64,000 bases of DNA from Marsupella aquatica (GCA_973895155.1 OZ316895.1:18166001-18230000); one strand, 5' to 3'. Shown: positions 45,711-59,226, numbered from the stretch's first letter. The notes: generated by a model not told the origin, from the letters alone. Numbers and translations are program-made.

Positions 45711-47620
45711 AGTCGTATTTGCACAGGCAGCAAGGCCCAGTGTCTCTCGAGTAGTTTAAAACCCCAAGACAACGCCTAAGTGCTCTTGGTGCCCAAACAC
45801 CTCCACAGAATTCCTTGAGAAAGTAACTTGGTACCTTTTTCACCTCCAACGGCCACTCTCATACCAAGCGGTACTTGCTCCCTAATGCGACCGTCATTTA
45901 ACGGTCCTCACTATGTGCACAAGTAACCAAACACCTTGGTAAGTAACCCGTAGGATCTAGACCCTCTAAGACTAGCATCCTAACTCAAGCTCAAAAGACA
46001 TTGGTAAGTAGGTTAGCAAATAGAACCTCCTAGACCAGCATGGCCTTGCCATAAGCCAGAGCCAACACTCACTATTCATCCATAATAGTCCCTCGTTGGG
46101 TGTTGCCCGTGCTTCCCCATTTTCTATCCTTCATTGGTTGACCGCCTTGCCCCAAGACATGTTCATGGCCCAAATAGCTTAGCTTGTCCCAAATCTTGCC
46201 CTAAAACACCAGGCCCAGATTGGCCCCGACTCTAACAACCAACTCCAAGGTTCTCGCTCAACTGATAGTCTAGGGGCCAAGTGCACAAGTTTGGAACTCA
46301 ACCTCCATGCCTACTCTGCTTTGCCTTCCAAATGCAAGTTTCCGTGGGAAACTGAACACGGCTTGGCTACGGTTTTGGCAGGATTTGGCAAGCGGGCGAG
46401 AGATCCCCCGCAAACCCCTAGAATCCATGGCACCCTCAGATCCAGATGAGCTCAGGAGGATGTAGTACTCCCCAACGGACTTCCTGTTGAGAAGTTATCG
46501 TTGTTTCTATTTTGGCATTTCCTCTTGGTGTCGCGATCACCGTGGCTCACGACTTGGGCTTGCCCTTGGCCCCCAAGGCGACACCACTTCCCTCATATAT
46601 GCGTTTGGAGACCTGCCACCCCCAAACCGGTTTTGGTCCCCTATATTTGGCCCCTAACCTAGACTCCAACCTGCATGCATGGGCACACAACTAATTTGCT
46701 ATGCCCATAACTTTCTAGCTAGATGTCCGTAGGCACTCAGTGCCTTAGCCCATTGTGATCGGGCCAACCCCGTGCTCATGCCTAGGCCCATCCCGTCATC
46801 ACTCGGGGGTCCCGAAAGGCCGCACCTAGACCACATCGTATCTCATGCGCCAAGCGTCCGTTGCGCATGAAGTAAACTTTGTTAGCCTTACGCCCAAGTG
46901 GAGCTCTCTTACTCAGGGCCTCAAAACTCAAAGTCCGTTCGGGGTCCGGACAGCCCACCTTGAGCCCGGTCTCTTCCCATGACCCAACCAGCCCCAAGCT
47001 AGTCTAAGTTCTTAGTGTGCTTTTAGGGTTTAGGCTAGTGCAATGCCTCATTTCCCACTAGTGTCCCCATACTTAGTCCCCACCGGATGGCCGTTCCAGG
47101 GCTTGGACCATAAAGGAGCTCGGTGTCAAAGTCAACAACAACGAAGCTAAGTTTTAGGGTAGTCGAGTTCTGCGACTGTGGAGTAATCAAAGAGAAACAT
47201 GGCAACAATCCCACCAACTATTGTATGGTACTTTAATGTTTCCTAGTTTTGATTACATATTGAAGATGTGTGCCTGACATGGTAACCCACATCATGAGCA
47301 TTTACAAAGTTTCTGTTGTTCAATATGTCGATTCCTTTGTGACTCTTACTAGCTTTTCCTCCTTTTTCCATTATTTAGTTGAGGTATTGTTAGTATAGAC
47401 TATTTTACCACCAAAATTGAGAAGGTGATTAGTGGGGAGGGATGTTAACAAAAGCAAGTAGTGGTGAAGATTGGGTGAAACATGGTCTTGAGGTCTTCTG
47501 ATCATCCACGTACCCACTTGACTGTCACAACACAGAGCTTAAAGCAGTGTTCTCATGTAGGGAGGAGCAAACAGAAGAAGTGCTGAGAGACCAATCAGTA
47601 AACAGAAAGGGGCAGAACAA
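45711..47620. other. no gene seen
   Basis: This region is richer in C than its surroundings and reads like non-coding retroelement sequence (many proline- and leucine-coding frames, none long). No domain, LTR border or RNA gene is recognisable. Confidence 0.4.
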
Positions 47621-47625
47621 ACATA

Positions 47626-47654
47626 CAACAACAACAACAACAACAACAACAACA
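47626..47654 (+). repeat. (CAA)n microsatellite
   Basis: About nine to ten CAA units in a row. Confidence 0.95.
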
Positions 47655-49990
47655 GGAAAGAGAAAGTAGATTGAGAGGATTGTAAGGAAATAGCTTTTGG
47701 TGGGCAGCTGCGTGTGAAATGTCAGGTCTTCGATTCATAGAAACTTCATGTGGCCCAGGTCAACAGTGCAGGTGACCCAGGTGCAGCAGTCCACGAATTG
47801 CAAATGAAATTGAGATGACAAGGAGGTGAAAATTGGGCTACGTTGTACCTACCAGTTGAAGGTGCGCAGAGAAGGGGAATTTAGGCCTTCATTTGTGCTT
47901 GTTCCTTGTTTGGGAAATTTCTGGGATGCTGGCGACTTGCACAACAGTTGCACAAAATGTCGCAAAATGATAGGGAAATAATGAGGGATTTTTATTTAAT
48001 CAACTCTCTCCTGGGTATATTTTGCTTAATCAGCCTCTTCAAAACTTTTATGCCCCAATCAACCCCCTCTTTATGCTCGGTACTGAATGTTCCTCTTAAA
48101 GTTCTTATAACATGAGTTTTGAGGTTAGAAGCACCAAACTGGATCAATTGTGATTGTATGCCTCAACCACCACCATGCAAGCCTCGACCACAAACCATGC
48201 AAGTATTTTACAATGAACCGTGCTATTATTGGGGCTTGAATTGAGTGCAGGTGACGTTGTGGAGACGTGTCACTCCTTTATTTTTGCCTATACATCAAAT
48301 TAGGGCTATTTGGATCAATGTCTTCACTTTGTAAACCTCGTTACGTGTTTTGTGATATCCTCTCATTACGTCATTTTCATTCACGCAAGAACGGCGACAA
48401 GTTCTCCATGGCTTTCACGAGGCACATGAACCTGCCAGATTTGATTGCATAGGAAAGCAAGGTATTGTTGTGCAGATGGTTGAATTTGGATGTCAATTTC
48501 TGGAACATGTAAACTGAGGAGACAATGTCACTTCCTGTAATGTGTAAATTGAGGAAACAAAGTCAATTCATGGCGTGCAGAGCTTGCATATGGTTGACTT
48601 TATATTGTTGGCTTTTCTTGATGTTTTGACAAGACTTACCTCCCTTTTACTTATGTGAACATTGAAGTACAAGATGGCAGGTGATGTAAGTGAACTTAAT
48701 CTTTGGCATAGACATCCCCTCTGTGAGGTGGACATCCCCAGTTTGGATAGACAATCACCAGAAAGAGCTAGGCAGGGAACAACAAGAAGACATCTCAAAA
48801 ATCTGACATTAATTCTATATGGGAAGAGTCATGAAGAAGGTGACTGATATTTATATGCAAGCAGGTGAATGATATTTATATGCAAGCTGCTCCTATGTAT
48901 GAATTGTAGATCACAAGGCTACTGATTTGAACTTCCATGGCTTACTCTTTGAGGTTCCATTTGAAGATGTTGTTGTTAGATGATAGCACTACTCTTTGAA
49001 GTTCTTGCACCTAAAGACTTTCTCCATTATATGTTTTCACATTCTACAATGCTCTTGGCAGTGGAAGCAGAGGTGGCTCGCATTCATCTCAGCAAGCGTT
49101 TTAGCAATTTTCATGATTTTGATAGAGGTCTGGCCGGGTAGTGTATAGACTTTAAAAACTTTTGCCAATTTTTGAACAAGGGTCTCTCAATTTAGTAAAA
49201 TTGTTCATCGACATAAAAGTAAGTCGAGTGGTGCCATTAGACCCGGGCCCAAGAGTCTTGAATGCAGTGCTAGTTCAGAGGACAGATTCAGATGTCCATG
49301 AGTAGATGATGATGATCAAGATGAACTAGATTGGAACTATGATAGTGATTATGGTTAGTATGGTGGGTTCTGTGAGAAAAGAATGACATCCGAACCAAAG
49401 GGGATAGGAAGAACACACAATGCCCATGCACAACCATTACTCACAGCGGAAGAGGTTCGCTCATCAGGAATCCACACCTATATCATTGTGTTTTTGTTTT
49501 CAAGGTTTACAAACCTATTACTTGTACACTATGTCTATATATTCTGTGAGGGTTTGTATGATATGCTTGTGTTCCCACTGCATGCAGTTGGAAGACCATG
49601 AGTTTCAAATTACTATTCAACAAATGACAGGATCAAAAAACCATTCTGGAGTAGACATTCTCACATCTGCTTCTCAGGTTATTGTTTTTGTATACCTAAA
49701 CCATAATATCTTCTTTGTGTTTTATCTACAATATTTTAGTATACAATAACATCAATGTCTTCTTCTATACAATGACACTATTGTCTTTTGTGTTTCCATA
49801 TGCAACATGAATGTGTGTATTGCAAGGCTTGGACCTCTAGATCCAAATCAGAGGGACACTATCAAGTCATTCCATCTTGAGTGGTGTAAGCCCGCTGAAC
49901 TCATACAGAAATTATTGACGAGAAAGGTCACTGCCAATAACATACAACCATGAAGAAGTCATATGCCAATTCAGATACAATGGATTTGGC
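47655..49990. other. no gene seen
   Basis: Only short open frames without recognised domains occur here. Composition is AT-rich and intergenic in appearance. Confidence 0.4.
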
Positions 49991-49997
49991 ATTCTAC

Positions 49998-50099
49998 GGG
50001 AGAAAAAGTGTTTTAAGGAGAGACTGCGTGACAAAAGCCCCAGCTCGGGAGAAAAAATGTTTTAAGGAGAGATTGATTGACAAAAACCCCGGCTCGGGA
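49998..50099. repeat. 49-bp tandem duplication
   Basis: Two copies of GGGAGAAAAAGTGTTTTAAG with the following bases start at 49998 and 50047. They lie about 0.5 kb beyond the 3' end of the PUB gene. Confidence 0.8.
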
Positions 50100-50581
50100 G
50101 TCTTAAACTTCCGGCTTTGTGACGTCCGAATTCCTCATTTGCCTCAATTACGGCAGCACTCTCGTAAAGCGGAATTCCGTAACAGCGACATCCTCTGAAG
50201 GAAAATCGTCCGGGCCTGCAGCAACAGGGAACTGCAGTAGTTGTGCAGTGCTATCGAAACAATTTCATAGTCATACAGTTGGTAGGTACTTTGCTGTCCG
50301 AAGCAGTCAAGATTGATAAAATCATAATCAAATTGTGTCTTGTGCGACAGCGAAAAAATGCCTATTTTCTGATAGTTAGCAGGATCCTGAGACTTAGAGG
50401 ATCAAGCCACTGAACCTTTATAGGGTAGTTGGTTCAAAAGAATGGATGAGTCTACTTTTAGACTTGTGCCCTCGAAGGGTAGACTTGGTGCTGGAAAGCA
50501 CCGAGTCACTCAAACTGTTGGCTACAACTGTAAAATGTGAAATACATCTATAGACAGCAACCGTCAACTCGGTTGAACCTG

Positions 50582-53489
50582 TTATCTGGTTCGTCCAGTA
50601 CCTATGAATACGGAGTCTTGATCATTCAAATGTGCCAAGAGCTCGAGTGCTTTCCTTTTCGCTCGACTTGTACCTGAGTGCAATAAGTCGGCCAAGGGTT
50701 CAGCGGCTCCTAGATTCCGTGCAGTAGTTGCATGAATCCCATTGCTTGTGCAGAGAGCAAGCAGGACCGAAGCTCCATTCTCTTTGTTGCGAGGGGATCC
50801 GTTCCTAATCAAGTCTACAAGGATCGGAATAACATTTGTCCGACCAATTGCAAGACGGCCTTCTTGGTGCGTAGCAAGTACTGCCAAGATAGCAAGTGCC
50901 TCATCCACCATTCCCAAACTAGTATCAACCAGTAAATCCATAAGCGGTGGCACAATTCCTGTCCTAACTGCCTTCGCCTTGTTTCCCTGATAGATGGAAA
51001 GGGTAAACAGAGCAGTCGCAGCATCCTTCTTGCCACGGCTCTGGCCCTCTTGTAAGAGAACTACAAGAGCTGGAATGGCCCCCGAATTCCCGATTGTTAC
51101 CTTGTGTTCATCCACAGCTGACAGACTGAACAATGTGGCCGCAGAATTCTCTCGCGCTTCCATGCTACCATGTTTCAGGACTTCAACGATTGGATCAATG
51201 GCTCCAGCACTCACTATCGCCCGCTTGTTGCTCTCGTGAATAGACAAATTCAGAAGTGCAGTTACTGCATGTTCTTGAGTCTTCAGATCCGGTGTTGACA
51301 ACAGGGAAACCAAGATGGGAATGGCCCCACTTTCTGCGATGCAGAGCCTGTTCTCAGGGCTCGCTTTTGCAAGCAGCCGCAGTTCTCCAGCAGCTCCACG
51401 TTGCACCTCTATCTGATCGCTTGCTAATTTCAAGAGAAGAGGTCCCGCCTGTATTTCATCACCAGAACTAGTGGATAAACCGGTGCTAATCCCACTATAT
51501 TTCCCAATTCTTCCATTGCTGCTTTTGGGAACGTCCAACCCATTCGTTTCACACCATTGTGCAATAAGGCTTCGAAGCACATAATTTGGAGTTAAGGCCA
51601 GGTGAGACAACTGCTGTTGCGTTTTAGGGCAAGTTTTATGGGCATTATCAAGCCATTTTTGGATACATGCCCGTTCGTAAGTCTGCGTCAAAAGATCACA
51701 CGGCAAAAATTTAGATTTCTACCAGTAATAACGTTCATAGAATTGGACGATTCTGCACTACCAAAACAACGACGAATCCCGAAAGAAGAAATCGCAAGCC
51801 CACAAGCAAGGATCATAGATAGGACACATAAAGCAACGGACATAGAAGATGGGGCTACCTGTCCAGTAGCAACAATCACGGGATCATGCATGAGTTCCAG
51901 GGATATAGGACACTTGAAGTCATCTGGTGGAACAGGATCTCGTCCTTTAGATGAGGAAGCCTTGTGTGCCTTCGAAGCAGTATAAGACGACGCAGCGTCC
52001 TTTTCATCTTCGACTTGAATCTGCTTCAGGACTTTGATCATATGGTCCAGACCTTGTTCCTCTGACCGACTGGTCGCAGCACCCCTTCTGCCTTCCAAAG
52101 CTTTTAGTTCTTGCTTCCAAGATGTCTCCTTTTGAAGCTGTAGTTTTTCTGCCACTTTTTGCAAGGCACCACGATCACCGTCTGCGCCATCTGCTTCACA
52201 AGTGAGTAGAGTATTCACGGCCTGAAAAAGTTGTTCATCCTGCGAATCTACTCGTCCTTTGGCTCGTTTCAACTGTAAATGAACAAGGTCCACCTGTATA
52301 GATACAATACGAACAACGGTATCACGTTAGCATGATGGGAAATACCCTCAGATGCCACAATACATTTTAGGAGATAATCTGACCTTAACCGTGGTGATAT
52401 CGATAACTACGACAAAATGCAGATGAAAATCTACTTCGGACCGCCATTCCTGTTACTACCTCTGGACTTTGAACAAACAAGAGGTTGATTTCATCGACAA
52501 CACTCTCACATGCAGCAAAACATTAGAAAGAACGCAGAGAGACTAGACTGGGGACGGATGGGAAGCAAAACCTGTTCATGTACTTCGTCGGAAATATCCA
52601 GCGAGTCCAGACGTAGGCTATCGAGAGCCCGACTTAAGTCTGCTGTCAGCTCCCGAAACCTAGAAGAGGTCTTCTCTCTGTCCAATATCTGCAAACAATC
52701 CATTTTTGGATACCGCTGAGCAAGGGCAACTGGTATAACTTCGATGCCTGCCTAAAGTGGTGCATCTCCGAGAGACGCCTAGCGCAGTCATCGCGACAAA
52801 GAGCAAGCGTCTAACTCGCTCGTCAAAACAGATCGGCGATAGACATCGCCAGACCATTCACGTTGATGCACCTTCCTATAGAAACTTCATGAAAATCTCT
52901 TCATATTATGGTAAGATCGAACGGGTTCTCAACACGAACGGTTGACTACAGTACTAAGCGAATGTGTTAAGCCATAAGGGCAACTTGTTCAGAGCAATGT
53001 ATTTTCCGAGTAGTACCGGATGATGAGTATTGAGCTACTAATACGCTGCAGTTGTCTCTCGAGAATATGCAACTACGATAAAGTACTCGACTGAATAGCC
53101 TTCCTCATCGATTCCAGAAAACAACTTAACAATTGTCAGGGCCTTGTGTGGTCAAAGACGAGCGATATCTACTGCCGAGTTCTTCGAGATGGGACGGGAA
53201 TACTCACCAGAACGAATTGACTGCCGTCCCGGCATTCCTGAAGCAGATCTTTCGCATTACACAGCGCCGTGTAGATTGTCCTAAATGGCGAAACAGCAGC
53301 AGCGGGTAACGAACATCCTGTTTCCCTGAGCTCCTCGAACAGAGGTGCCAAGACTTTAATCCTACGAGTCAAATTCGAACAGTCTTTTCTATAACTCCTA
53401 ACGGCATCGCCTATGGCGGTTAACTCCAAAACGAGGTCCACGAGACCCTGAATGAGGTCCTGCGACTCTTTCCTGTCCATTTTGGACAA
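50582..53489 (-). CDS. U-box/ARM-repeat E3 ubiquitin ligase, PUB12-14/SPL11-like
   Basis: Plant U-box proteins transfer ubiquitin from an E2 to substrates; the PUB12/13/14-SPL11 group acts on receptor kinases, immunity and cell-death control. Four exons join in phase: 53489-53208, 52688-52572, 52293-51859, 51682-50582; 645 codons including stop, the usual family length. Residues 1-250 form the helical UND domain (for example [20 protein letters not shown]). The U-box spans about 255-330: [20 protein letters not shown] then [12 protein letters not shown], split by intron 3 at GQ|TY. From about 365 to 635 come ARM repeats with motifs such as [15 protein letters not shown] and [18 protein letters not shown] second ATG at 53480 is in frame. 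The exact subgroup member cannot be named without a tree. Confidence 0.94.
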
Positions 53490-54330
53490 TCAAAATGAAA
53501 CCCTCCGCGATCGTCCCTCCGAAGGAATTCTTCCCAATGATGTCTTCCTTAAGATGAAGGTCTCTTCACTCCCAAACCTGAGTGTGGATGACCAGAGTCT
53601 CCCTTGCTACCAATCACCCCGCCTTCCCTCAACACTAACATTAGCACAATGGATGTCCCACCACCTGTAAGCACTCCCCCGAAGAAATCCTAATCGAACA
53701 GCCGAAATAAAAGACCCTTTGCCCCTCAAATATGCGTCTGAACCATCCTTTTACCAGAGGCACAACCTGCACGTCCTCTCCCTCGACCTCTTCCTCGACG
53801 GCAAAAGACCGATAACCCTTCCTGTCACGAAGAAACAGATCCGCTAAACACACTGGCGAGGTGAACTTATGGACAGTCTCATCAGCATCGCTTCACGATG
53901 TTCGCATCTGTTGCTCGCCTGATCTGAACGTCTATAGATATTGAGTCCGCACTCGACTTCGATCCAAAAGCAGACGAAACGTACTGCTATCACCCTCCTC
54001 CCTTGCAGTCCATCTTTGTCTACATTCCAGTCTCACTGCACGATGCAGTAACAACTTCGTCCGACATATCCCACAAAAGTCACTGAATGGTTTTCCTCAA
54101 ACGAAATTCAATCGAATTAGATCCCACAGCTACAAATCCATGACGAACTCTTCACGACTGATATGAAGGAGATCCAAACTTTTCCAGTCGACCCTGACCT
54201 TTTCTTTCCATCTAAGGTCCCAAAGAGTACGAAGGTTCAGCTCCTGACCCTTTCTACTAAGACGGCCAACTCTGCCTCTAATCCGGGCCCAGCGCTTTTG
54301 ACGACTTTGACATAGTCGGTCTCCTCCAAT
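53490..54330. other. 5' flank of the PUB gene; no other gene seen
   Basis: The first few hundred bases should hold the PUB promoter and 5' UTR. The small open frames on both strands have no recognised domain. Confidence 0.45.
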
Positions 54331-54470
54331 GTAGCACTCCAACTCCGGAAAATCGAGTTGGCCAAGCCAGCCCTTATTATCAACCAATCACAACCACTTT
54401 CGATCACACCTCCTATGTAGCAATCCAACTCCGGAAAACCGAGTTGGCTAAGGCAGCCCTTATATCAACG
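54331..54470. repeat. tandem duplication, 86-bp spacing
   Basis: GTAGCA(C/A)TCCAACTCCGGAA and about 33 further bases occur at 54331 and 54417. The second copy runs into CCTTATATCAACGAGCCC, a TATA-like stretch. The unit could be part of an LTR promoter, but no partner LTR is seen. Confidence 0.7.
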
Positions 54471-55046
54471 AGCCCAACCACAAACTCTCTTTCGACTACA
54501 GAGCCGCTCCTCCCTCCGTTCGCTCCCCCCTCTCTCTATGGTCCTCTACCACACCTCGCGTGAAGTAGTCAATTTTATTGACCGCCAGAGCTTCATTCCT
54601 CACGAATACTCAATCATTTATGTACAATCTTTCATCTTCCCTCTATTCCTCAATCCTGATCTGTTCCCCACAACCCCGATGGCAAGCCGGCTGGGTTTTC
54701 TTCATTACTGCGGCAACGCCAACCCTCGTAGTCCTGGCGGTAGGGTGTCGAGGCCCTGCCGGATCAACGCGGACGGTCATCAACACAGACGGAACCGCAG
54801 TGGGATGCAGCTCACCATGAATAACCCTCTCCAAGGGCACGACCTCCCGGCCAGTCAGCCCGAAAACGCGGGTAGGTACGTAGCACCGGTCGGTAGGCTG
54901 GATATAGCTACTGTGTGCGTGGCAGAAGCCGAGACATTATTCGAGAGGGTGTAAAACGGCGGAGTGAATGATGTCATCGAGCGCAGTCCAGAACGAGGGA
55001 GCAAGCTTACCCGAGGCGAGCCAGTGACCTAAGCCGCAATCATCCC

Positions 55047-55100
55047 AGCTTTCAATAATAGGCGTGTCAAAGCTTTCAATAATAGGCGTGTCAAAGCTGG
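55047..55100. repeat. 24-bp tandem repeat, two copies
   Basis: AGCTTTCAATAATAGGCGTG TCAA is repeated head to tail at 55047 and 55071, with the start of a third copy at 55095. Confidence 0.9.
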
Positions 55101-55130
55101 GTCACCAATGGAAATTAAGTATTTGTGTGA

Positions 55131-56104
55131 GATATATGCTTGATGATCGCTCGTGAACTTTTTTACCTGATGGATGGGTCCCTAGGTAACATTTTTTATC
55201 AAGTAGGACCCCTCTTAATGACCAATACACCTGTTCTTGTGTGGTGCCTACACCTGTCCTTGTGTGGTGCCTACTATGTATGGTGACTCCAAGTAAACTG
55301 CAAAGTTGAACCGTGCGGTCAACCTTGCATGGTCGACCGAGAAATCACGGAGATGATTCGAGAGAAACCGCAAAAAATGACTGCCGTTGTTGAAATTTTG
55401 ATTTGAAGACAATATGCATTATGTCTTCGGATACAATGGGTTAATGTCTGAAGACTCAATGGATTATGTCTTCCCATGTTTCAAGGTTTAGCCCTGAAGT
55501 TTAACAGGGAGTGTGAGGGAAAATCATATTCCTTGATACAATATTTGTACACCCCTCAATCCCTGGAAAAGCTACAATCTTATTGGCTTAAAAATTCTGA
55601 CAGCATCCCTACTCCTTACCTAGCCCCATGGAACCTAGCTCTAAGGGTCTATCACCTAAATTTCTTATAAGGGTCCCAAGTCCCATCAAGCATACACTTT
55701 CTATCTCTCCCATTTTTTAAATTCCATAACTGGGTCCATAAAGGATATACCACAAATCCGAGATATATGCTTGATGGGCCCTCTGGTGAACCTTTCTTAC
55801 CTGATGGGCCCCTAGGTAACTTTTTTTACCAAGTAGGACCCCTCTTAATGACCAGTACACCTGTTCTTGTGTGGTGCTTACACCTGTCATTGTATGGTGC
55901 CTACTATGTATGGTTACTCCAAGCAAACTGCAAAGTTGAACCGTGCGGTCAACCTTGCATGGTCGATCGAGAAACCACGGAGATGATTCGGGAGAAACCG
56001 CGAAAAGTGACTGCCGCTGTCGAAACTGTGATTTGAAGACAATATGCATTATGTCTTCGGATTCACTGGGTTAATGCCTGAAGACACAATGGATTATGTC
56101 TTCG
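55131..56104. repeat. long direct repeats, about 345 bp each
   Basis: Copies at about 55131-55476 and 55762-56104 (offset 631) share long blocks such as AACCGTGCGGTCAACCTTGC and GAAGACAATATGCATTATGT. Divergence is about 10%. The internal motif CCTGTTCTTGTGTGGTGC is itself repeated. A rearranged inverted copy lies at 57190-57390 (AGACATAATCCATTATGTCTT, GGCACCACATAAGAAC). Confidence 0.8.
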
Positions 56105-57189
56105 GGTTCAAATTTTTACTGTATCATGGGGTAGTTATTAGGTATGTTTTTCACATTGCGCACATGGGTTTTTCACGATGTTTTCATGCACGACTATCAG
56201 CGTCAGTGTGGGGTACCTCCAATTGTCCACAAAGAATATTCAAGTTCAATGTTCAGAATTTGCCTACTGCCGCTACAACAAAAATTGGCAAATGATTGAC
56301 AAATGCACTCAAAAAATGGTAATACTCCCCTGTGCAATGCATACAAACAATTTCAAAAGAAGACAAACCCAAAGGTATCGGGGTACACCCTAAACCCTAA
56401 CCCCTTGCCCCTGTATACAAATAGTTTAGGGTATTCTCATTGGCTCCTAAGTCAAAATTCATACATTTGAAATACTATGTACACCTTGGCATACAGTGTA
56501 TTTGGGCCCAGGGGATGTCAGAGGGAGTGATCGTACTCCCTACCCCTGGCCCATGGAACCTGGCCCGTATGAAACTTTTGTTACAAATTAGCCTCCCTTT
56601 GACACTTTTGTGTCAAATGTTCTTGTAAAGTTACTATAAAGAATTTTAGTTTGATATTGTCACCAATAAGAGCTACTGTGAAGTTTAGAGTCAAACCATG
56701 GTCACTGACAAACTACACCATTGGGAGAACTGCAAAATAATTGCGGGTGTAGTGCGAATTGTGAGTTCCTAAGTGAAGACAATAATTATGGTTCATGTCT
56801 TCAAGTTTGAATTTTGTCTTTAGACTGTTTCACAAAACTTATGCATAGGGTTTGCATGATGTTTTGACGTTTATCTTTGTTTTTTTTTGTCTAAGTATGG
56901 AATCAATCCTCTACTTTTGGCCATTGGTCTGTATTGCAACGTTTAAAAATTGTCTTCTCACATCTAGACCCCAAATTTGTCTAAGTATGGAAAGAACCAA
57001 GGATCTTTTACTCTTGGCTGTTTTCCCTTGTTACAACTTTCAAAAATTGTCTAATTGTGAAACAACAACACCGTGGACTCCCTCATAACGGGAAAATTTT
57101 GCTAGTTTGCAAGAACTAGACTAAATGTTAGACTAAATATTGTACAAACTCACTATCCTATAGCTATGGATCCCTTAAAACTCCATAAT
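56105..57189. other. no gene seen
   Basis: Non-coding, AT-rich spacer between the direct repeats and their inverted relative. A telomere-like CACCCTAAACCCTAACC sits near 56387. Confidence 0.45.
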
Positions 57190-57390
57190 CATGTGAAGAC
57201 ATAATCCATTATGTCTTCAAGCATAGATGTATGCAGGGTGTGATGAATTGCAATGGGAAATGTACGGTTTACCATGCATTTAGGCACCACATAAGAACCA
57301 TGTGTACGGAACCTATGTAGGGGCCTAGTTGATAACAACATTTTGTGAGGCCTAGTTTGTAACAAAAGTTTAATAGGGGCATGTCACGTA
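57190..57390. repeat. inverted relative of the 55-56 kb repeats
   Basis: Read on the minus strand, GTTATCAACTAGGCCCCTAC, GGTTCTTATGTGGTGCCTA and GAAGACATAATGGATTATGT match the 55.1 and 55.8 kb repeats in the same order as there. Together they give 55.1-57.4 kb an inverted-repeat layout. The sequence then abuts a MULE transposase fragment. Confidence 0.6.
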
Positions 57391-57399
57391 AATTTGCTT

Positions 57400-57952
57400 C
57401 CGCACTACATTCCAACCACCTTGAGCGTTGTCCGCCATAAAGCCATGAATATGGACTTTGTGAAGACCATTCTCATCTGGAAGCTCTAACATTGCCAAGC
57501 CCTCTCAAGTGATTTTGCATCTTCTACCCTCAACTTGCAATTAAATATCAAGCAACGTGGATAGTTAAGGTCATAAGCATGGACACTAAATGTAAGCTAG
57601 TCATTAGTCTTTCAATGCATCACATCAAAACTAACCCAAGCACCCTTAAGAGACCCTCCAGGTTTCATCCTCAGAAGGAGATCTAGTCCCGAGCCTTCTC
57701 CTCTAACTGTAATTTGAAAATGTGTGCACTCTCCTCTCGACACCCTTGCCCTGGGAGCAAGAACCTTTGAAGAAAGGGGAAGGTGATGTTCTTTTGGATG
57801 CTTACTAGGAACTCCATTTCCTCTCTCCCTTTTTGGTCAGATTGCCAAATACTTCTCAAGAGATTAAACAATTTATGTGGGGTAGAGATCACCTGCACAA
57901 CTACATATGCGAACGTCGTTTTCCAAGTCAACATCTTCCAAAATGTCACCAC
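57400..57952 (-). pseudogene. MULE transposase fragment related to the one at 29-33 kb
   Basis: On the minus strand it reads FPFLQRFLLPGQGCREESAH, then VSFDVMH with a stop next to it, then HGFMADNAQGGWNVV. The same blocks in the larger copy are FPFVQRYLFPGQGNINDRAH, VSFDVMH and GGFIADNAEAGW. Stops interrupt it. It proves the family is multicopy and mobile or formerly mobile. Confidence 0.75.
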
Positions 57953-57954
57953 GT

Positions 57955-58200
57955 AACGTAAATGTCCCTAGCACGTCGTCAAATACATTTACGTCTTCTG
58001 ACAAAACGTATATTTTACGTTGTACATGACTTGGTAATGTTACGTCTTGTGTGACGACGTAATGAAGATTAACGTCCTCCTAAACAAGGCAACTTAACGT
58101 CTTTGTGGGTGGTCTAAATTAAGGTTCCCTGGACGTCGCAAGACTACCTTACGTCATACTTTAGTGTGTATTGTAATTAACGTCTCACTAGACATATTAA
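57955..58200. repeat. ACGT-rich repeat cluster, left
   Basis: At least nine short motifs of the type TTAACGTC, TTACGTC or GACGTAA occur within 250 bases. Dense short repeats near the ends are typical of CACTA (En/Spm) transposons. Confidence 0.6.
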
Positions 58201-58316
58201 CTTGCTTTGCTTTTGACATCGTATTTGACACAACTCTAGGTCCATAAAGCGCAAAGTGAAGACTTATATGCACACATTCTTCATGGTAACGGAAGCAGGT
58301 CTGCCCTATTTACACA

Positions 58317-58861
58317 ATGGCTAACATGTTTGAGGGAGTTTGTGCCATTCTTCTGAGTAGTGATGGGAAAGTGGATACGATCTTTCACCAGTGTGTCCAT
58401 GCACTGGCCCTTGGTGGTGGCCTGTGGGAGAAACATTTGTCTGCACAAACTACTCACATTGTCGCAACTGATTGGGACACATTGGACCGTTACTTTGATT
58501 GGATGGATTTTCTCTTAGCATATCAGTTTCAACACACTCAAATTGTAAGATGGGACTGGATATTTGCATGCAAGAAAGCAAATGCAATAGTGGATGTCTT
58601 GCCATTCAAGTTGTACCCAGCTCAGCCATTCAGACAAACTAGCATTACTTTGAAAGAGGATTGTGGTCGCTTCAGGGACCTCATGGTTGAGATTAAGGGG
58701 TACCAGGATGAGGTGCTATGTATATAGGAAAAGGGTGCTAAGAAGAAGATGTTGTTCAGGAAGGCTTGTGAAGAGAAGTATGCTGCTAAAAAGAGAGAAT
58801 GGGATGAGTGGCGTAAAACTATTTCCCCTCCAGAGTCTCCTGAGCACTCAGCAATAAGCTA
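58317..58861 (+). pseudogene. BRCT-domain protein inside a CACTA-like element
   Basis: The frame opens MANMFEGVCAILLSSDGKVD. It has BRCT landmarks: ALALGGGLWEKHLSAQTTHI (glycine turn, then TH-I strand) and IVRWDWIFACKK (the conserved W helix). BRCT domains bind phosphoproteins or DNA ends in DNA-damage proteins. A TAG at 58725 stops the frame after 136 residues, but the same frame continues with a lysine-rich tail to a stop at 58859-58861, so the TAG may be a late mutation. ACGT-rich clusters flank it on both sides. It could be a captured host gene segment. Confidence 0.6.
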
Positions 58862-58974
58862 GGATGTATAGTTCCTGCTGCATGTAGACATTGATAGCTT
58901 TTTGCCTTTGAAGACCACTTTACACTGTGGCACTTGTATCATTTTGTGTTTAAGTAAAGTGAAAATATCCCATA

Positions 58975-59220
58975 TATATAACATCGCTTCTGTAACGTAA
59001 ATTATCTTTGCGTTGTCCTATACATTGCATATATTAAATAACATCACCCTGTGAGATGTAAAGTACAAGGATGATGGTAATTAACGTTGTGCCAACAGAC
59101 GTTAAATATAATGAATATCGTCTAGTAAGACGTAAAACAAAATAAACATCGTATATGAAATTGTTCAGGATTGGAACGTCGTTGGTGGGAACTCAAAATC
59201 CTGTATGCACAACGTAACTT
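58975..59220. repeat. ACGT-rich repeat cluster, right
   Basis: At least six motifs such as GTAACGTAA, TTAACGTTG, GACGTTAA and AAGACGTAA occur between the BRCT ORF and the DUF4216 ORF, matching the left cluster in type. Confidence 0.6.
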
Positions 59221-59226
59221 GTAACT

